Shown: piece after piece, positions 34,792 to 44,519 of the stretch
How positions within the stretch are numbered: position 1 is the first letter of the stretch
Layout: each line of letters begins with the position of its first letter
Assembly (NCBI GenBank): GCA_030549775.1
Contig: CM060174.1
Coordinates: 49,615,707-49,679,706, forward strand
Reading direction: 5' to 3'
Source: Tamarix chinensis
Taxonomy: Eukaryota > Streptophyta > Magnoliopsida > Caryophyllales > Tamaricaceae
DNA: 64,000 nt
The notes under the pieces: generated by a model
Database searches by the model: none
What the model was told of the DNA's origin: nothing
What the model saw: only the letters and a program-made list of their open reading frames with translations
Program-made: the position numbers and the translations under genes

Positions 34792-34827
34792 AGACTTCGG
34801 GGGCGAAGTCTATTTTTAAGGGGGTAG
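34792..34827 (+). other. Hairpin and polypurine tract before the A4 3' LTR
   Basis: Perfect 8-bp stem AGACTTCG / CGAAGTCT with loop GGGG at 34792-34811, then ATTTTTAAGGGGGTAG to 34827, then the LTR at 34831. Same layout as at 15055 (B1) and 47756 (D). Confidence 0.85.
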
Positions 34828-34830
34828 TGA

Positions 34831-36161
34831 TGAAATGCCCCGCAAATTTCTAATTTTAAAAAATTATATTTAAATAAGGTTTTATTGGAAATTTTAATTC
34901 AATAAATTATTTTTATTAAAATAAAAGGGAATTTATTAGGGCTATTTAAGAAGAAAATAATAAATAACTTTTATTAGAAAAGATTTGGGTATTTTAGCTA
35001 ATTAAGGGTTTTATTTTAGAAATTAATTAAACAAATTATTTTATTTAAAATAATAATGAGAAAATAGTTTCAAATTAATATTCATTTTATAAATAATTTA
35101 ATTGGAGAAATTTAGGGTGTTTTGCTAATTAAAATGGAATTTATGGAAAATCTTTTAAAAATCCTAATTTAGCCTAAAAAAGGATTTAAATATTATTTTA
35201 TTTAAATATTATTATTTTTAAATACCCCAAATATTTTAATTAATTTAAATACCCAACCTAATTATTTTTCTCTTTTTCTTTTTTCCCTTTTTCATTTTTT
35301 CTTTCTTCCTTTTCTTTTTCCTCTCCTTTTTTCCCCGTTTGGGCTGCCTCTCCCGCGGCCCAATTCCCTCCCTCCCTCCTTCTTCGGCACGGCCTAGCCC
35401 GCGCTCGTTCCGCCCCTTGATGCACTACGTTTCATCCATTTTTTCATCGAAACTCTGAGTTTCATTTAAATGCACCGTAACCCCTGCCGACCGGCCCGGT
35501 ATCCCTTTTCTTTTCTTTCTTCCTTGTTCCCCGAACCACCCGGTTTTCCCACCTTTCTTCTTCCTTCGCACCTGCCCAGCCTCGTTGATGCTGACCTGCA
35601 ACCTCCACCACCGCCTAGCTGAGATTTTTGACGCCGATCGTGCCTATTTAACCTACCTTTTCCTCCCTTTCTCTTCCCCTTGTTTCGGCAGCCTCATCAA
35701 CCCAACCAAATCTCTCCCTTTTATCGCGCAATGCTCTCTCTCTCCTACGCATTCCCTTGCCCAAATTTTGCTGCCACCGGCCAAACAACGCCGCCGGTGA
35801 CCCTAACCCTAATTCCTTTATCCCCTCGCTGACCCACAAACCCTAACCTATCATTTACACTCTATAAATACCCCCCATAATAACCTGTATCGAGACTTTT
35901 ATTTCATTACCCAGAATTTGACCCTTTTCGCCGCCGACTCTTTAGACGCCTTGTCCGCCACCTTCGGCCAACTTCGCCGCAATCCATGGCCACCAAAATC
36001 TTCCTTGCACCTTCCTCTAGCTAACCAAACCATTCATCACCCTCGATTCTGGTTATTTGGTACTAAGTGTGGCGATAACATTCCTAGAATTCACGGGTTT
36101 AAATTAAGTATTTTAATTACTTCCGCTTTCAAAAAAAATTAGTGAATTTTGGGGTGTTAAA
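34831..36161 (+). repeat. A4 3' LTR with an internal deletion of about 3.9 kb
   Basis: Follows the 5' LTR closely from TGAAATGCCCC to CACCCTCGATTCT (36050), then jumps to TTTGGTACTAAGTGTGG, the second arm of the terminal hairpin and the LTR end. The missing part corresponds to 25860-34163 of the 5' LTR without A5. A TATAAATA box is kept at 35863-35870. The last bases are TGTTAA where TGTTACA is expected. The small frames here (35585-35800, 35918-36142) are leader sequence. Confidence 0.87.
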
Positions 36162-36166
36162 AACCT

Positions 36167-36654
36167 CCTTCCTTCTAAGAGAAAGGGCGAGGCCCCTATA
36201 ATCTCCCCCAAATCTCTCTAAGACATCCATTAGGTGGGACACATACTCTCTACTAAAGCTGCTACTAAGGCTATTGGTAGATCTACTACTGAAAAGCTTG
36301 TTGTTGTGGAATTAGTGGTGTCTGTTGTTGATACTAACCCTATTGATGTTGACAATCAAGAGACTGGTGACCTATTTGACCACGTGTCCTACCCCAAATT
36401 GGATTGCCCCAAAACCTCTTCCTTGGATTCTCTTAACCATAGAAGCGACACATGAAGTGCCTTGATTGATCCCAAGATCTGCTCTAACCTCCTAACTGAC
36501 CCTGGTGTCGATATTGACCTCCCTAATAGTGATTCTAAGCTCTATACTAAAACCCTAGAGGTCTTCCTCCTCTGTACTAGATCTTGCCTCCAAAACCCTA
36601 CGACTCTAGCTTCCACTAGCCCAAACAAATGTAGTATAGACCGAGTGTGATACA
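36167..36654 (+). other. Open stretch of unknown origin between A4 and the C gag
   Basis: On the plus strand a frame from about 36167 reads KRKGEAPIISPKSL, stop, then GHILSTKAATKAIGRSTTEK and on to 36455, stop, then LIDPKICSNLLTDPGVDIDL to 36648: about 160 codons with three stops. It is rich in Asp, Asn, Ser and Thr and looks protein-coding, but I do not recognise it. By position it should be the end of the C gag on the minus strand, yet I cannot read a zinc knuckle there. It may be a plus-strand fragment (for example a LINE ORF1 tail) caught in C before A4 arrived. Confidence 0.35.
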
Positions 36655-37190
36655 TGGCCTCTCATATAGCATGGCCAAGTCATGAAAAGCTACAACACCC
36701 ATTATTCTCAGGATGCTAAAGTGGAGTCCTTGCTTAAATTAGTAAATCATAGTTGACTCACTAGTTGCAATCCCTAGCACTAACATCAACAACTCTATAA
36801 ACCGAGTGTGGTACTCCCTCACCATCATACTCCCCTGAGTATTTGCATGAACTCCTTTACCTTATCCCCCTTAAGACTCTCAGGGTAAAACTTAACATAA
36901 ATCACCACCTTGAATTCCTCTCAAGACATCGGCGACCCATCTTGAGCATGATAACCTACCCACCAGGTGTTGGTAACTCCACATAATAAAAAGGCTACAA
37001 TACCTACCTTCTAGGCAGGTGGGTGATCAAATGCCTTGAATGTCCTACCCAAGTCCTAAATCCATCCCTCCAACATGACTAGGTCCTCATATCTAGTGTA
37101 GATAGGTGGGTGATGTCCTGTAACCCTCTAAATCTAGTCTTCTCTAATACCCTCTTGTGGGTGACGCGGAGGTAGTGGTGGAAGCTAAGG
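36655..37190 (-). pseudogene. C gag remnant
   Basis: Minus-strand reading gives TWWVGYHAQDGSPMS, EEFKVVIYVKFYPESLKGDK, VKEFMQILRGSMMVREYHTR and FIELLMLVLGIATSES. This matches the plant chromovirus gag core, where the pattern is W, F, FYPxSVRxxKxxEFxxLRQGxMxVxEYxxxFxELxxFAP (family knowledge). Several stops and shifts. Gag forms the particle in which reverse transcription occurs; this copy is dead. Confidence 0.75.
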
Positions 37191-37506
37191 TAAATGTCAG
37201 ACGAACTCAATAAACAACTAGAAGGTCTCCTCCAAATGACCAACATGATCATTAAGTGACATGATGACTAACTAGTTGCAAGACTAAAAATATGTTGGAG
37301 AAAGACGTTCTAAGCTTACTAACACATAATGCACATATTTCACATTTCACGGCCACCTAGGTTACCCATCCTCGTTTCCTCATAACTTAATCTGGGTTTT
37401 TGAAAATAAAATGGGTTTTCTAAAATATGAAATAATCCATTAAAATCAGGCGAGGGGTCATTGTAAAAAAATTTTAAAAGCCAAAACACAGTAATTAAAA
37501 CCAAAA

Positions 37507-37518
37507 GCTCTTATACCA
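37507..37518 (-). promoter_or_regulatory. C primer binding site
   Basis: Minus-strand TGGTATAAGAGC right after the LTR end; one change from the initiator-Met site TGGTATCAGAGC. It fixes 37522-40914 as a 5' LTR rather than a solo LTR. Confidence 0.8.
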
Positions 37519-38039
37519 ACAAGTAACACCCCAATTTTTACTACTAAAAATTTAATTTTCACAGTAGAAGTAAATAAGTAAAATATTGGGGGTTACTACT
37601 ATAATTGACACAAGTCTGGATTATTTAACCATCCTTATAGTAATCATAAGGCTAAAACAATTAAATTAATGCAAGAAAATAAGAAATGAAAAAAAAATAT
37701 TTATAATACAATAATGTGTTTGGAGTTTAACTCCTAGTTACAATACATAAAATAAAAAAGAAGGGGATACAGTGGATCAAGAGTCCAAAAAGGTATCTGG
37801 TAAAATACATCTACCAAATAACAATTACTCTTTGCCTAGCCCCTAATACATATAAAGTCACTCATCCTCACATAAGGCCTACATATAAAAGTTAGGGTCA
37901 CCTGCTTATGGAAATGAGTATATGCATTCACAATAGATAATGAGTATAGAAGTAAATAAATGAAATATCTCATAAGATTGGTAATGATCAAGATATTTTT
38001 ATTAGATATAATCTATTTTCATTCTTTTATATATGTTGA

Positions 38040-38480
38040 GTGCAGGAACCCCACTCTAAAAACCTATGAAATAGTATGAAGCACCTTCTCAACGACAACA
38101 AACTTGAACCACTATTATCATCTGGTGGAATAGATCTAAAAACATCACCTTCTTGGGGTAACACACTCCCAAGCCACTATTTTCCTTGGTGGAATGGGAC
38201 ATATACATGAAAACAGCACATTTTTCCTAACTTATTTACTCTTCAATTTTAAATCATTAGTAGCTTTTTCTTAGATTATACTATTATATTTTAATTTCTC
38301 GATGAGTAGGGGGCCACTATTATTAATCTAGTGGAATGGACTGAAACACTTTCTCGAGGTAAAATGCTCCATATCCACTATTCTTTCCAATGGAGCAGAG
38401 ATGAAAAACATCATCTTCTCAGGAAAAAATGCTTCTGAGCCACTATTCTCCCTGGTGGAACCGGAATACATATTTATATA
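38040..38480 (-). repeat. CCACTATTAT/CTGGTGG units of the C LTR
   Basis: Six or so units with plus-strand words CCACTATTATCATCTGGTGG, CCACTATTTTCCTTGGTGG, CCACTATTCTCCCTGGTGG. These are the same motif, on the other strand, as the CCACCGGTTATAATAGTGG units of A2-A5, in spite of little similarity elsewhere in the LTRs. Confidence 0.75.
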
Positions 38481-40244
38481 TAGATCACCTTGGCCCTACT
38501 CACACGCTTTTTCACTTTATGTAATTAGTGTCTTATTTAAGGTTAATTCTTAGGTAAGGAACACCTTAAACAAATATACATATAGCATAGGTCCAAGTCC
38601 TTAAGTTCTTTTTCCAACCCTAATTACACTCCCATTAGCAATCATTTCACCATATTGATTATCCATCCATATTTTACAATACGTCACTCTCAAATATCAT
38701 CATTATTATCGTACCCATAATGCACAGTCTAGTTCCCATACAGATACATTAATAATTTTATCCCGATGTATTACTCATAGAAATCTTCAAAACCCTATAT
38801 CTATAGATTTATCATAACACCTTCCATGAAATTCACATGATTACTAATCCTAATAGATAACATCACAAGGTTAAACATTAACAATGTATTCCTAATTTGA
38901 ATAACCTCTAGATTTACACATGGAAAAAAGATAGTATCATTATAAGATATTATGTCCCAAATTATCCATTAAGTCATTTAAGGACCTCAAAGTGGCAATA
39001 ATAGTCCCAAGCATTTCTCATGATATTATTATCATATTTTAATCCACCTAACATATAAAATACCAAAATTGCCTTGTTACCCCATAATGACTAAATTGCC
39101 TTTGAGCACAAAAAATAACCATTATTTTATAAAATATTATACCTTCCAAACACATTATTTTCCAAATACACCAATTATCATCATATCTCATAAGAATACT
39201 TATGTCCACTTATCAAAGCTCATTTAACTTATATTTCATACCATAAGATATATTTCCACAAATATGACGTTATCACAACAAAATCATCATAGCATATCAT
39301 AATAAACATATATTAGTGCATGTATCAATAATATCATGAATCCCACATAACTATACAAGTAAATAACATAAAACAACCCTAAACATCAAATAGTATCCTT
39401 AACTGCTAGGACTTCAGGCTCTATGCATGCAAATCCTAGACTTCTTCCTCCGAGGCTACTAGAAAATCACCTACGAAAAATAATAAAAACCACAGTTAGG
39501 CTCAAAGAGTTTAACTAAAGGAGAAAATAAGTTAAAGAGGGTAAAAAGGAAAATAATCATAGTCAAATAGAAGCTTGGGATGTGTGGATGTGTAGTAGAA
39601 TGAGTGATGGAGCTATGGTAAAACTTTTGTGGTGTTTGGACAAGGTTTGGGGGTGAAAATAGGGGTACACGGCCAAAAATGGGGGTTACATGGCTATACT
39701 ACAAGTGGTGCACACCCAGAATGAGAGGAAGAATCGTGCTCAGCCAGGTGGTATAAAGTGACATGGCCATGCTCGATCACTGGGCAAATAAGTTGAACAA
39801 ATGCACACAGGTGTGTGTTTGGGTCATGTGCGAACGTGCGAGGGTGCATGGGTCGATAGTGTTAGATTGCACAGGCATATGATAGAAAATTTTAATGTTG
39901 TACAGCTATGCTTGAGGCCATACACTTTATAAAAATGAGAGGGATGAGAGAGAGAAGAAGGGAAAGGAGGCGATGGTCGACAATAGTGCTGGGGTAGGTT
40001 GGGGTAATGTTGGTGGCCGATCCACTAGCTAAAGGGTGCAAGTGGTGGCTGAGGTGGTTCATGGTGATGGAGATGGAGATGGTGGTGTGCAGGCCAAAAT
40101 AGGGGAAAGAAGGAGGAAGAAAAAGAAGAATATAGAAGGAAGAAAGGAGAAAGAAGAGGGAGCTCGGGTAGTAGCTTTTTGACACAAAAATGATAGAGTG
40201 GAGGCCAAACAAAGAGGAAGAAGGGAGAGTGTGTAGTGTATATC

Positions 40245-40249
<5 letters not shown>

Positions 40250-40276
<27 letters not shown>
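40250..40276. repeat. CA microsatellite
   Basis: Thirteen CA units inside the C LTR. Confidence 0.95.
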
Positions 40277-40355
40277 TGCGTAAATGTGTGGAATGAATCA
40301 AGGAAGGTAAAAGAGATAGGAGAGGGTGGTGTGCGACAGCTTATATTGCATAAGG

Positions 40356-40356
<1 letters not shown>

Positions 40357-40444
<88 letters not shown>
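40357..40444. repeat. AAT microsatellite, about 29 units
   Basis: The longest pure triplet tract in the window. It creates homopolymer-like frames on both strands that are not genes. Confidence 0.97.
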
Positions 40445-40446
<2 letters not shown>

Positions 40447-40914
40447 AGGGTGTAGAGTGTGCACATGGTGCAGATAAGCATGGATAAGAGAAGTAGAAGG
40501 AGAAGAAGGAAAAGAAGAAAGGAAGTAGGGTGATGGGTGATGGATGTCGACAGAGGGTGATGGTGTAAATGGGGAGGGTGCAAGTTGTAGCCATTTACAA
40601 ATATTGAGGCTTAGTTTGACAAGAGAAAAGAGAAGAAAGAAAAGAAAAGGAGAAAGAGAAAAGAAAAAGAGAAAGGATTGGGGGATAAGTTCAGGTGGTT
40701 TTCAATTAGCCAATATGGTTAGGATTAGTGATAATTTAGTGGGTTTTGATTTCGATTTATGCATTACGATTTATTCAATTCAAAGTTTTAGATTTGGTTA
40801 AAGTTTTGGGATTAAAAAAATTGGGCTATGCTAAAATAAGATTTCTCGATATTAAAATCAAATTATGGTGCTACTAATGTGGGTTTAGGATAATCAAATT
40901 ATTAGGGTATTACA

Positions 40915-41758
40915 TTATCAATTGGAAACATCCAATTTTGTTAAATAATGGAATTTAATTATGTTTGGTGTTGTCACTTAGAAACACCCAATCTGGTTAT
41001 GTGTGGACTTTTTTGTGATCTGTTATATCACTTTTAATTTAATTAATGGTTTAAGATTTCATTCGAGCATTTTTCTCCAGCTCTTGGGGCATTTACCAAG
41101 CATTAGTGGGCAAGTCTCCCTTTATTATATTTTTCACTTAGTACATATTTACTTCTCTACTAGGTTGCGGACACTAGGGGGTATGCACATATCTTTGAGG
41201 TATAGGCTTATACTATGGCAGGTTAGTATGGCATTGGTGTCCAGTTAATATGGGTGATATATCCCAGTACAAGCCCCCTCAACCTTCTTATTGTCCATTG
41301 CTTAGACAGGTGTGGTATCCCAACTTTTATCCCTCACGGTGGAGAAATTCAAGGTTTGTAGGGTGAGTTATCCTGATATTAACCCCCCTTGGTGTACTTT
41401 GGCCACATGTGGTGGTGTGGTTTTTCGATTTGTGGCATGTGCACTCTATATGTGGTGGATGTGGTATCCCCAAAGAAAGCCCCTTCGATGTATCCTAACC
41501 TTATATGATGGGTATGGTATCCCATTATGATAATTTGTGCTGCCATGACTTTTGTTTATGGTGGAGAACTTGGTGTGGTTAAATGAACTATCTTACTAAC
41601 CGAAAAATGTGTGGTCACTAAAGGTGGAATTATAATATGGTTTGCATTTTATGATTGCATGTATTTATCATATGTCTATGCTTCCATGAATCCCATGTAA
41701 GCTTGCCTTGTTTTACCAATATGATATCACCATGTTGTTACATGACTTCAATATGATG
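40915..41758 (+). repeat. B1 3' LTR, second segment
   Basis: Aligns with 12525-13165 of the 5' LTR, then continues into a part missing there. Shared features include the AACACCCAAT words and degenerate GTGTGGTATCCC units (41290-41530). Broken at 41758 by element D. Confidence 0.75.
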
Positions 41759-42480
41759 TGATAAGTTCATATTTTGACACATTTATACCCTTATAATCTT
41801 AGTTTTTGGTATTATATTTAACTAATATAGGTGAATAATTATTGTTTTATGCTTAAGTGGTAAAAATTACATAAATTTTATTATTTGAGCTAAAATGATA
41901 ATAATTAAGTAAATTTAGAATAAAATATTATTTATTAATATTTATTTAATTTTATGTTGCAGGTTTTATTTTTAAATAAAAGAAAAAAAAGAATTGGACC
42001 TTTGGACCAACCGCCAAAGGCCAAAGGCCCAAAGGCCTGGAACAAAAAGCAAACCAAACAGAGCACAGCGGTGGGCAACCAAACGAGCTAAACAAGTCTC
42101 GGGCACGAAACAAAAATAAAAGAAAAAAGCAACGGACGACGCAGAGAGAAAAGAGAGTCAGACATAGTAGAGCTGACGTGGAGGCACGAAAGGAAAGAAA
42201 AAAAAAGGCTCTGGCACTAAGAGGAACGACCGCGTGGAATTTATAAATGGGCTGCATTAATTAAAAGGAAAAAAAAGAGAGAAGAGAGAGTGTAGGGAGA
42301 AGAGAGAGCGCAGAGAGAAGAGAGAGCGCATAGGGACGTAGGGTGACCTAGGGGTTTAAAGGGCTTATTGCACATGCTAAATGTAATCGTGAAACCTACA
42401 AAAATGGCTAGTTAATTTAATTTTATTTGTTTAGAGTAATAACTTGCTTGAGGACAAGCAAGAAGCTAAGTCTGGGGGTG
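41759..42480 (+). repeat. D LTR1 fragment joined to the last 137 bp of a D interior
   Basis: TGATAAGTTCATATTTTGAC at the start; follows LTR2 and LTR3 up to GCATAGGGACGTA (about 42343), then jumps to GGTGACCTAGGGGTTTAAAG, which is interior sequence found at 47656. The rest of LTR1 and nearly all of that unit's interior are deleted. A hairpin (42443-42462: CTTGCTTG / CAAGCAAG, loop AGGA) and polypurine tract close the interior before LTR2. Confidence 0.82.
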
Positions 42481-44335
42481 TGATAAGTTTATATTTTGAC
42501 ACATTTTATACCCTTATAATCTTAATTTTGGGTATTTTATTTAACTAATATAGGTGAATAATTATTGTTTTATGCTTAAGTGGTAAAAATTGCATAAATA
42601 TTATTATTTGAGCTAAAGAGATAATAATTAAGTAAATTTAGAATAAAATATTATTTATTAATATTTATTTAATTTTATGTTGCAGGTTTTATTTTTAAAT
42701 AAAAGAAAAATAAAGAAATGGACCTTTGGACCAACGGCCAAAGGCCGAAGGCCCAAAGGCCTGGAACAAAAAGCAAACCAAATAGAGCATAGCGGTGGGC
42801 AACCAAATGAGCCAAACAGGTCTCGAGCACAAAACAAAAATAAAAGAAAAAAGCAACGGATGACGCAGAGAGAAAAGAGAGTCAGCCATAGTAGGGCTGA
42901 CGTGGAGGCACGAAAGGAAAGAAAAAAAAAGGCTCTAGTGCTGAGAGGAATGACCGCGCGGAATTTATAAATGAGCTGCATTAATTAAAGGAAAAAAAGA
43001 GAGAAGAGAGAGCGTAGGGAGAAGAGAGAGTGCAGAGAGAAGAGAGAGCGCATAGGGACGTAGAAGCCGTTAGAGGATCTGACGGTTGCACGAAAAGAAG
43101 AAAGGACGGTGAGGGAGGCAGCCGACGCACGGAACGACAACAAAGGAAGACGCATGGCAGCACGGACTTTGTAGCAACACATCAGCGCCGTCAGTTAAAA
43201 AAAGAAAAAGAAAAAGAAATTTGTTGTACAGAAATCAAGGCGCCAAGAAGGAAGAAAATTAGATGAAGTTTAATATCGGTAGAATTTATTTCAGATAAAA
43301 TTAATTTTTATCTGAATAAATTCTTGATCGTTCTTCCAAAATTAATTTCGCTTATTTCTTTCTCTTATTTTAATTTATATTTTAGATATATATTTTTGTG
43401 TAATTAATTCTATAATTATGGTAGCCTGATTATTTATTGTTAGGGAATAAATTGAAACCCTGGATTAAGGTTTGAATTATAATTTTATTTTCTTTATTTC
43501 GTGGAATTATTTCTTAACTCTATTTTAATTGCTATCATTTATATATATAATTCTATCAAGTATAATTTATTTGGTGTATGCCTTCTTCTGGTTTCCTCAT
43601 AAGTGATAGTATGTAGGATTATTTGCCTGCTAGGTGGCCATCTAAATATACTAGAATTTACATGTATAAATTGCAGTTAGGTTAGATAACAATTCACCTA
43701 ATAGTTTTGTGATTCTAACCGAAGTAATAAAACATTTTGATACGTGTGGGTCAAGGAAAGGAAATACAGCTAGACATGCGTTGTGTACTAGTTTGGGTAC
43801 TTAGATTGACAGCCTTCCAATTACACTTAATGCATTAAATCTAGTTAAATATAGGAGTCGCTTATTGCTGTTATACTGCTAGTATTTAATAGGGTTAATA
43901 TTGGCATGTTGTCTTATTAATTAATTAAGGGAAGTAATATAAGGTGTATGGACCTGCATTTGGTGTACAACTTGGTTGATCTCATTCTCATGATTAAATA
44001 TTGACTTAGAAATTAATATTATGTTTCGACCTAATATAGTGGTGGATTTGATTTCCCTAGCATCTTTATCATATCTGCGGGTTTCCTATTATTTTTATTG
44101 TTATTAGTTTACTTTATTTTATTTACTCCGTTTATTATTATTTTTATAACCCCCATTATTATTTTTCTTATTTATTTATTTTGTGTTATTCAGGATTTTT
44201 ATTTTTATTTATAGTTTTATCTAGTTAAATAGAGGTGAGCCCTCTCAATCCCCATCCTAGAACGATACCCTTATTTGTCAGTGCTACAATTAAAAACAAG
44301 AGGGTTTAAATTGCATGTCGGCTACGGCCACACCA
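42481..44335 (+). repeat. D LTR2, complete
   Basis: 1,855 bp, TGATAAGTTTATATTTTGAC to GGCCACACCA. TATAAAT at 42966-42972 is followed by tandem GAGAGAAGAGAGAGCG units (42985-43060), a purine-rich leader. Frames of 65-107 codons on both strands are from this low-complexity part and do not resemble proteins. Confidence 0.88.
42966..42972 (+). promoter_or_regulatory. TATA box of D LTR2
   Basis: TATAAAT in the context GGAATTTATAAATGAGC; the same in LTR3 at 48279-48285 and LTR1 at about 42240. Confidence 0.65.
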
Positions 44336-44340
44336 ATTTT

Positions 44341-44358
44341 TGGCCCCGTTGCCGAGAA
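44341..44358 (+). promoter_or_regulatory. D primer binding site, tRNA-Asp type
   Basis: TGGCCCCGTTGCCGAGAA, five bases after the LTR. It differs by two or three bases from TGGCGCCGTTGCCGGGGA, the tRNA-Asp-type site known from Athila-like and other plant Ty3/gypsy elements. Confidence 0.8.
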
Positions 44359-44519
44359 TTGATAACTTTACCTTTATTTTGCTAGTATTTTTAGTATTTT
44401 TTATTATTATTTTTAGTGTTTGTGTTTTTTTTGTTTCGTCTTAGGTTATTTAGGATTTGTTGTGTGTTGTGCTTTGCTCTTAACCTTTTCCTTTGAAGTG
44501 TTAGTGTTTTCAGGTAGCT

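Larger units (their letters stand above)
24620..36161 (+). mobile_element. A4, non-autonomous long-LTR element with a 555-bp interior
   Basis: Flanked by identical AACCT duplications (24615-24619 and 36162-36166). 5' LTR 24620-34274 (split by A5), primer site 34277-34289, interior 34275-34830 without coding capacity, polypurine tract to 34827, 3' LTR 34831-36161 with a large internal deletion. The ends, primer site and tract show a retrotransposed element rather than a solo LTR. It must have used proteins from a related chromovirus. Inserted in the gag-protease region of C, which is in the opposite orientation. Confidence 0.9.
16866..40914 (-). mobile_element. C, minus-strand Tekay-like chromovirus, 5' LTR and gag-pol remnants
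   Basis: Read on the minus strand the order is: 5' LTR 40914-37522, primer site 37518-37507, gag 37190-36655, then (after A4) protease 24614-24271, then (after the CACTA) RT and RNase H 18500-16866. Protease and RT pieces join exactly across the CACTA once one AAG is removed. Integrase and 3' LTR are lost and the break falls inside the B1 LTR. The pieces share strand, order and nested flanks, which is why I treat them as one element. Confidence 0.75.
37522..40914 (-). repeat. C 5' LTR, minus strand
   Basis: 3,393 bp. Minus strand begins TGTAATACCC at 40914 and ends GGGGTGTTACT (last base mutated from A). It inserted into the B1 3' LTR; the B1 flank continues at 40915 with TTATCAATTGG. It holds a CA repeat, an AAT microsatellite, a pyrimidine-type leader and CCACTATTAT/CTGGTGG units, all arranged as in family A but with low similarity. 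Minus-strand frames of poly-Leu or poly-Tyr type are the microsatellite. Confidence 0.82.

Noticed and set aside
36636..36812. Short repeat ACCGAGTGTGNTAC at 36640 and 36797 as a possible target duplication
   Set aside because: The second copy is inside readable gag (REYHTRF) and the sequence between also reads as gag; no element ends seen.
39892..40594. Frames of 80-190 codons around the AAT microsatellite
   Set aside because: Poly-Leu, poly-Tyr, poly-Ile or poly-Asn runs from the triplet repeat plus purine-rich LTR flank.
42658..43266. Several 60-107 codon frames on both strands in D LTR2 (and the same in LTR1 and LTR3)
   Set aside because: All lie in the purine-rich LTR leader, overlap each other and resemble no protein.
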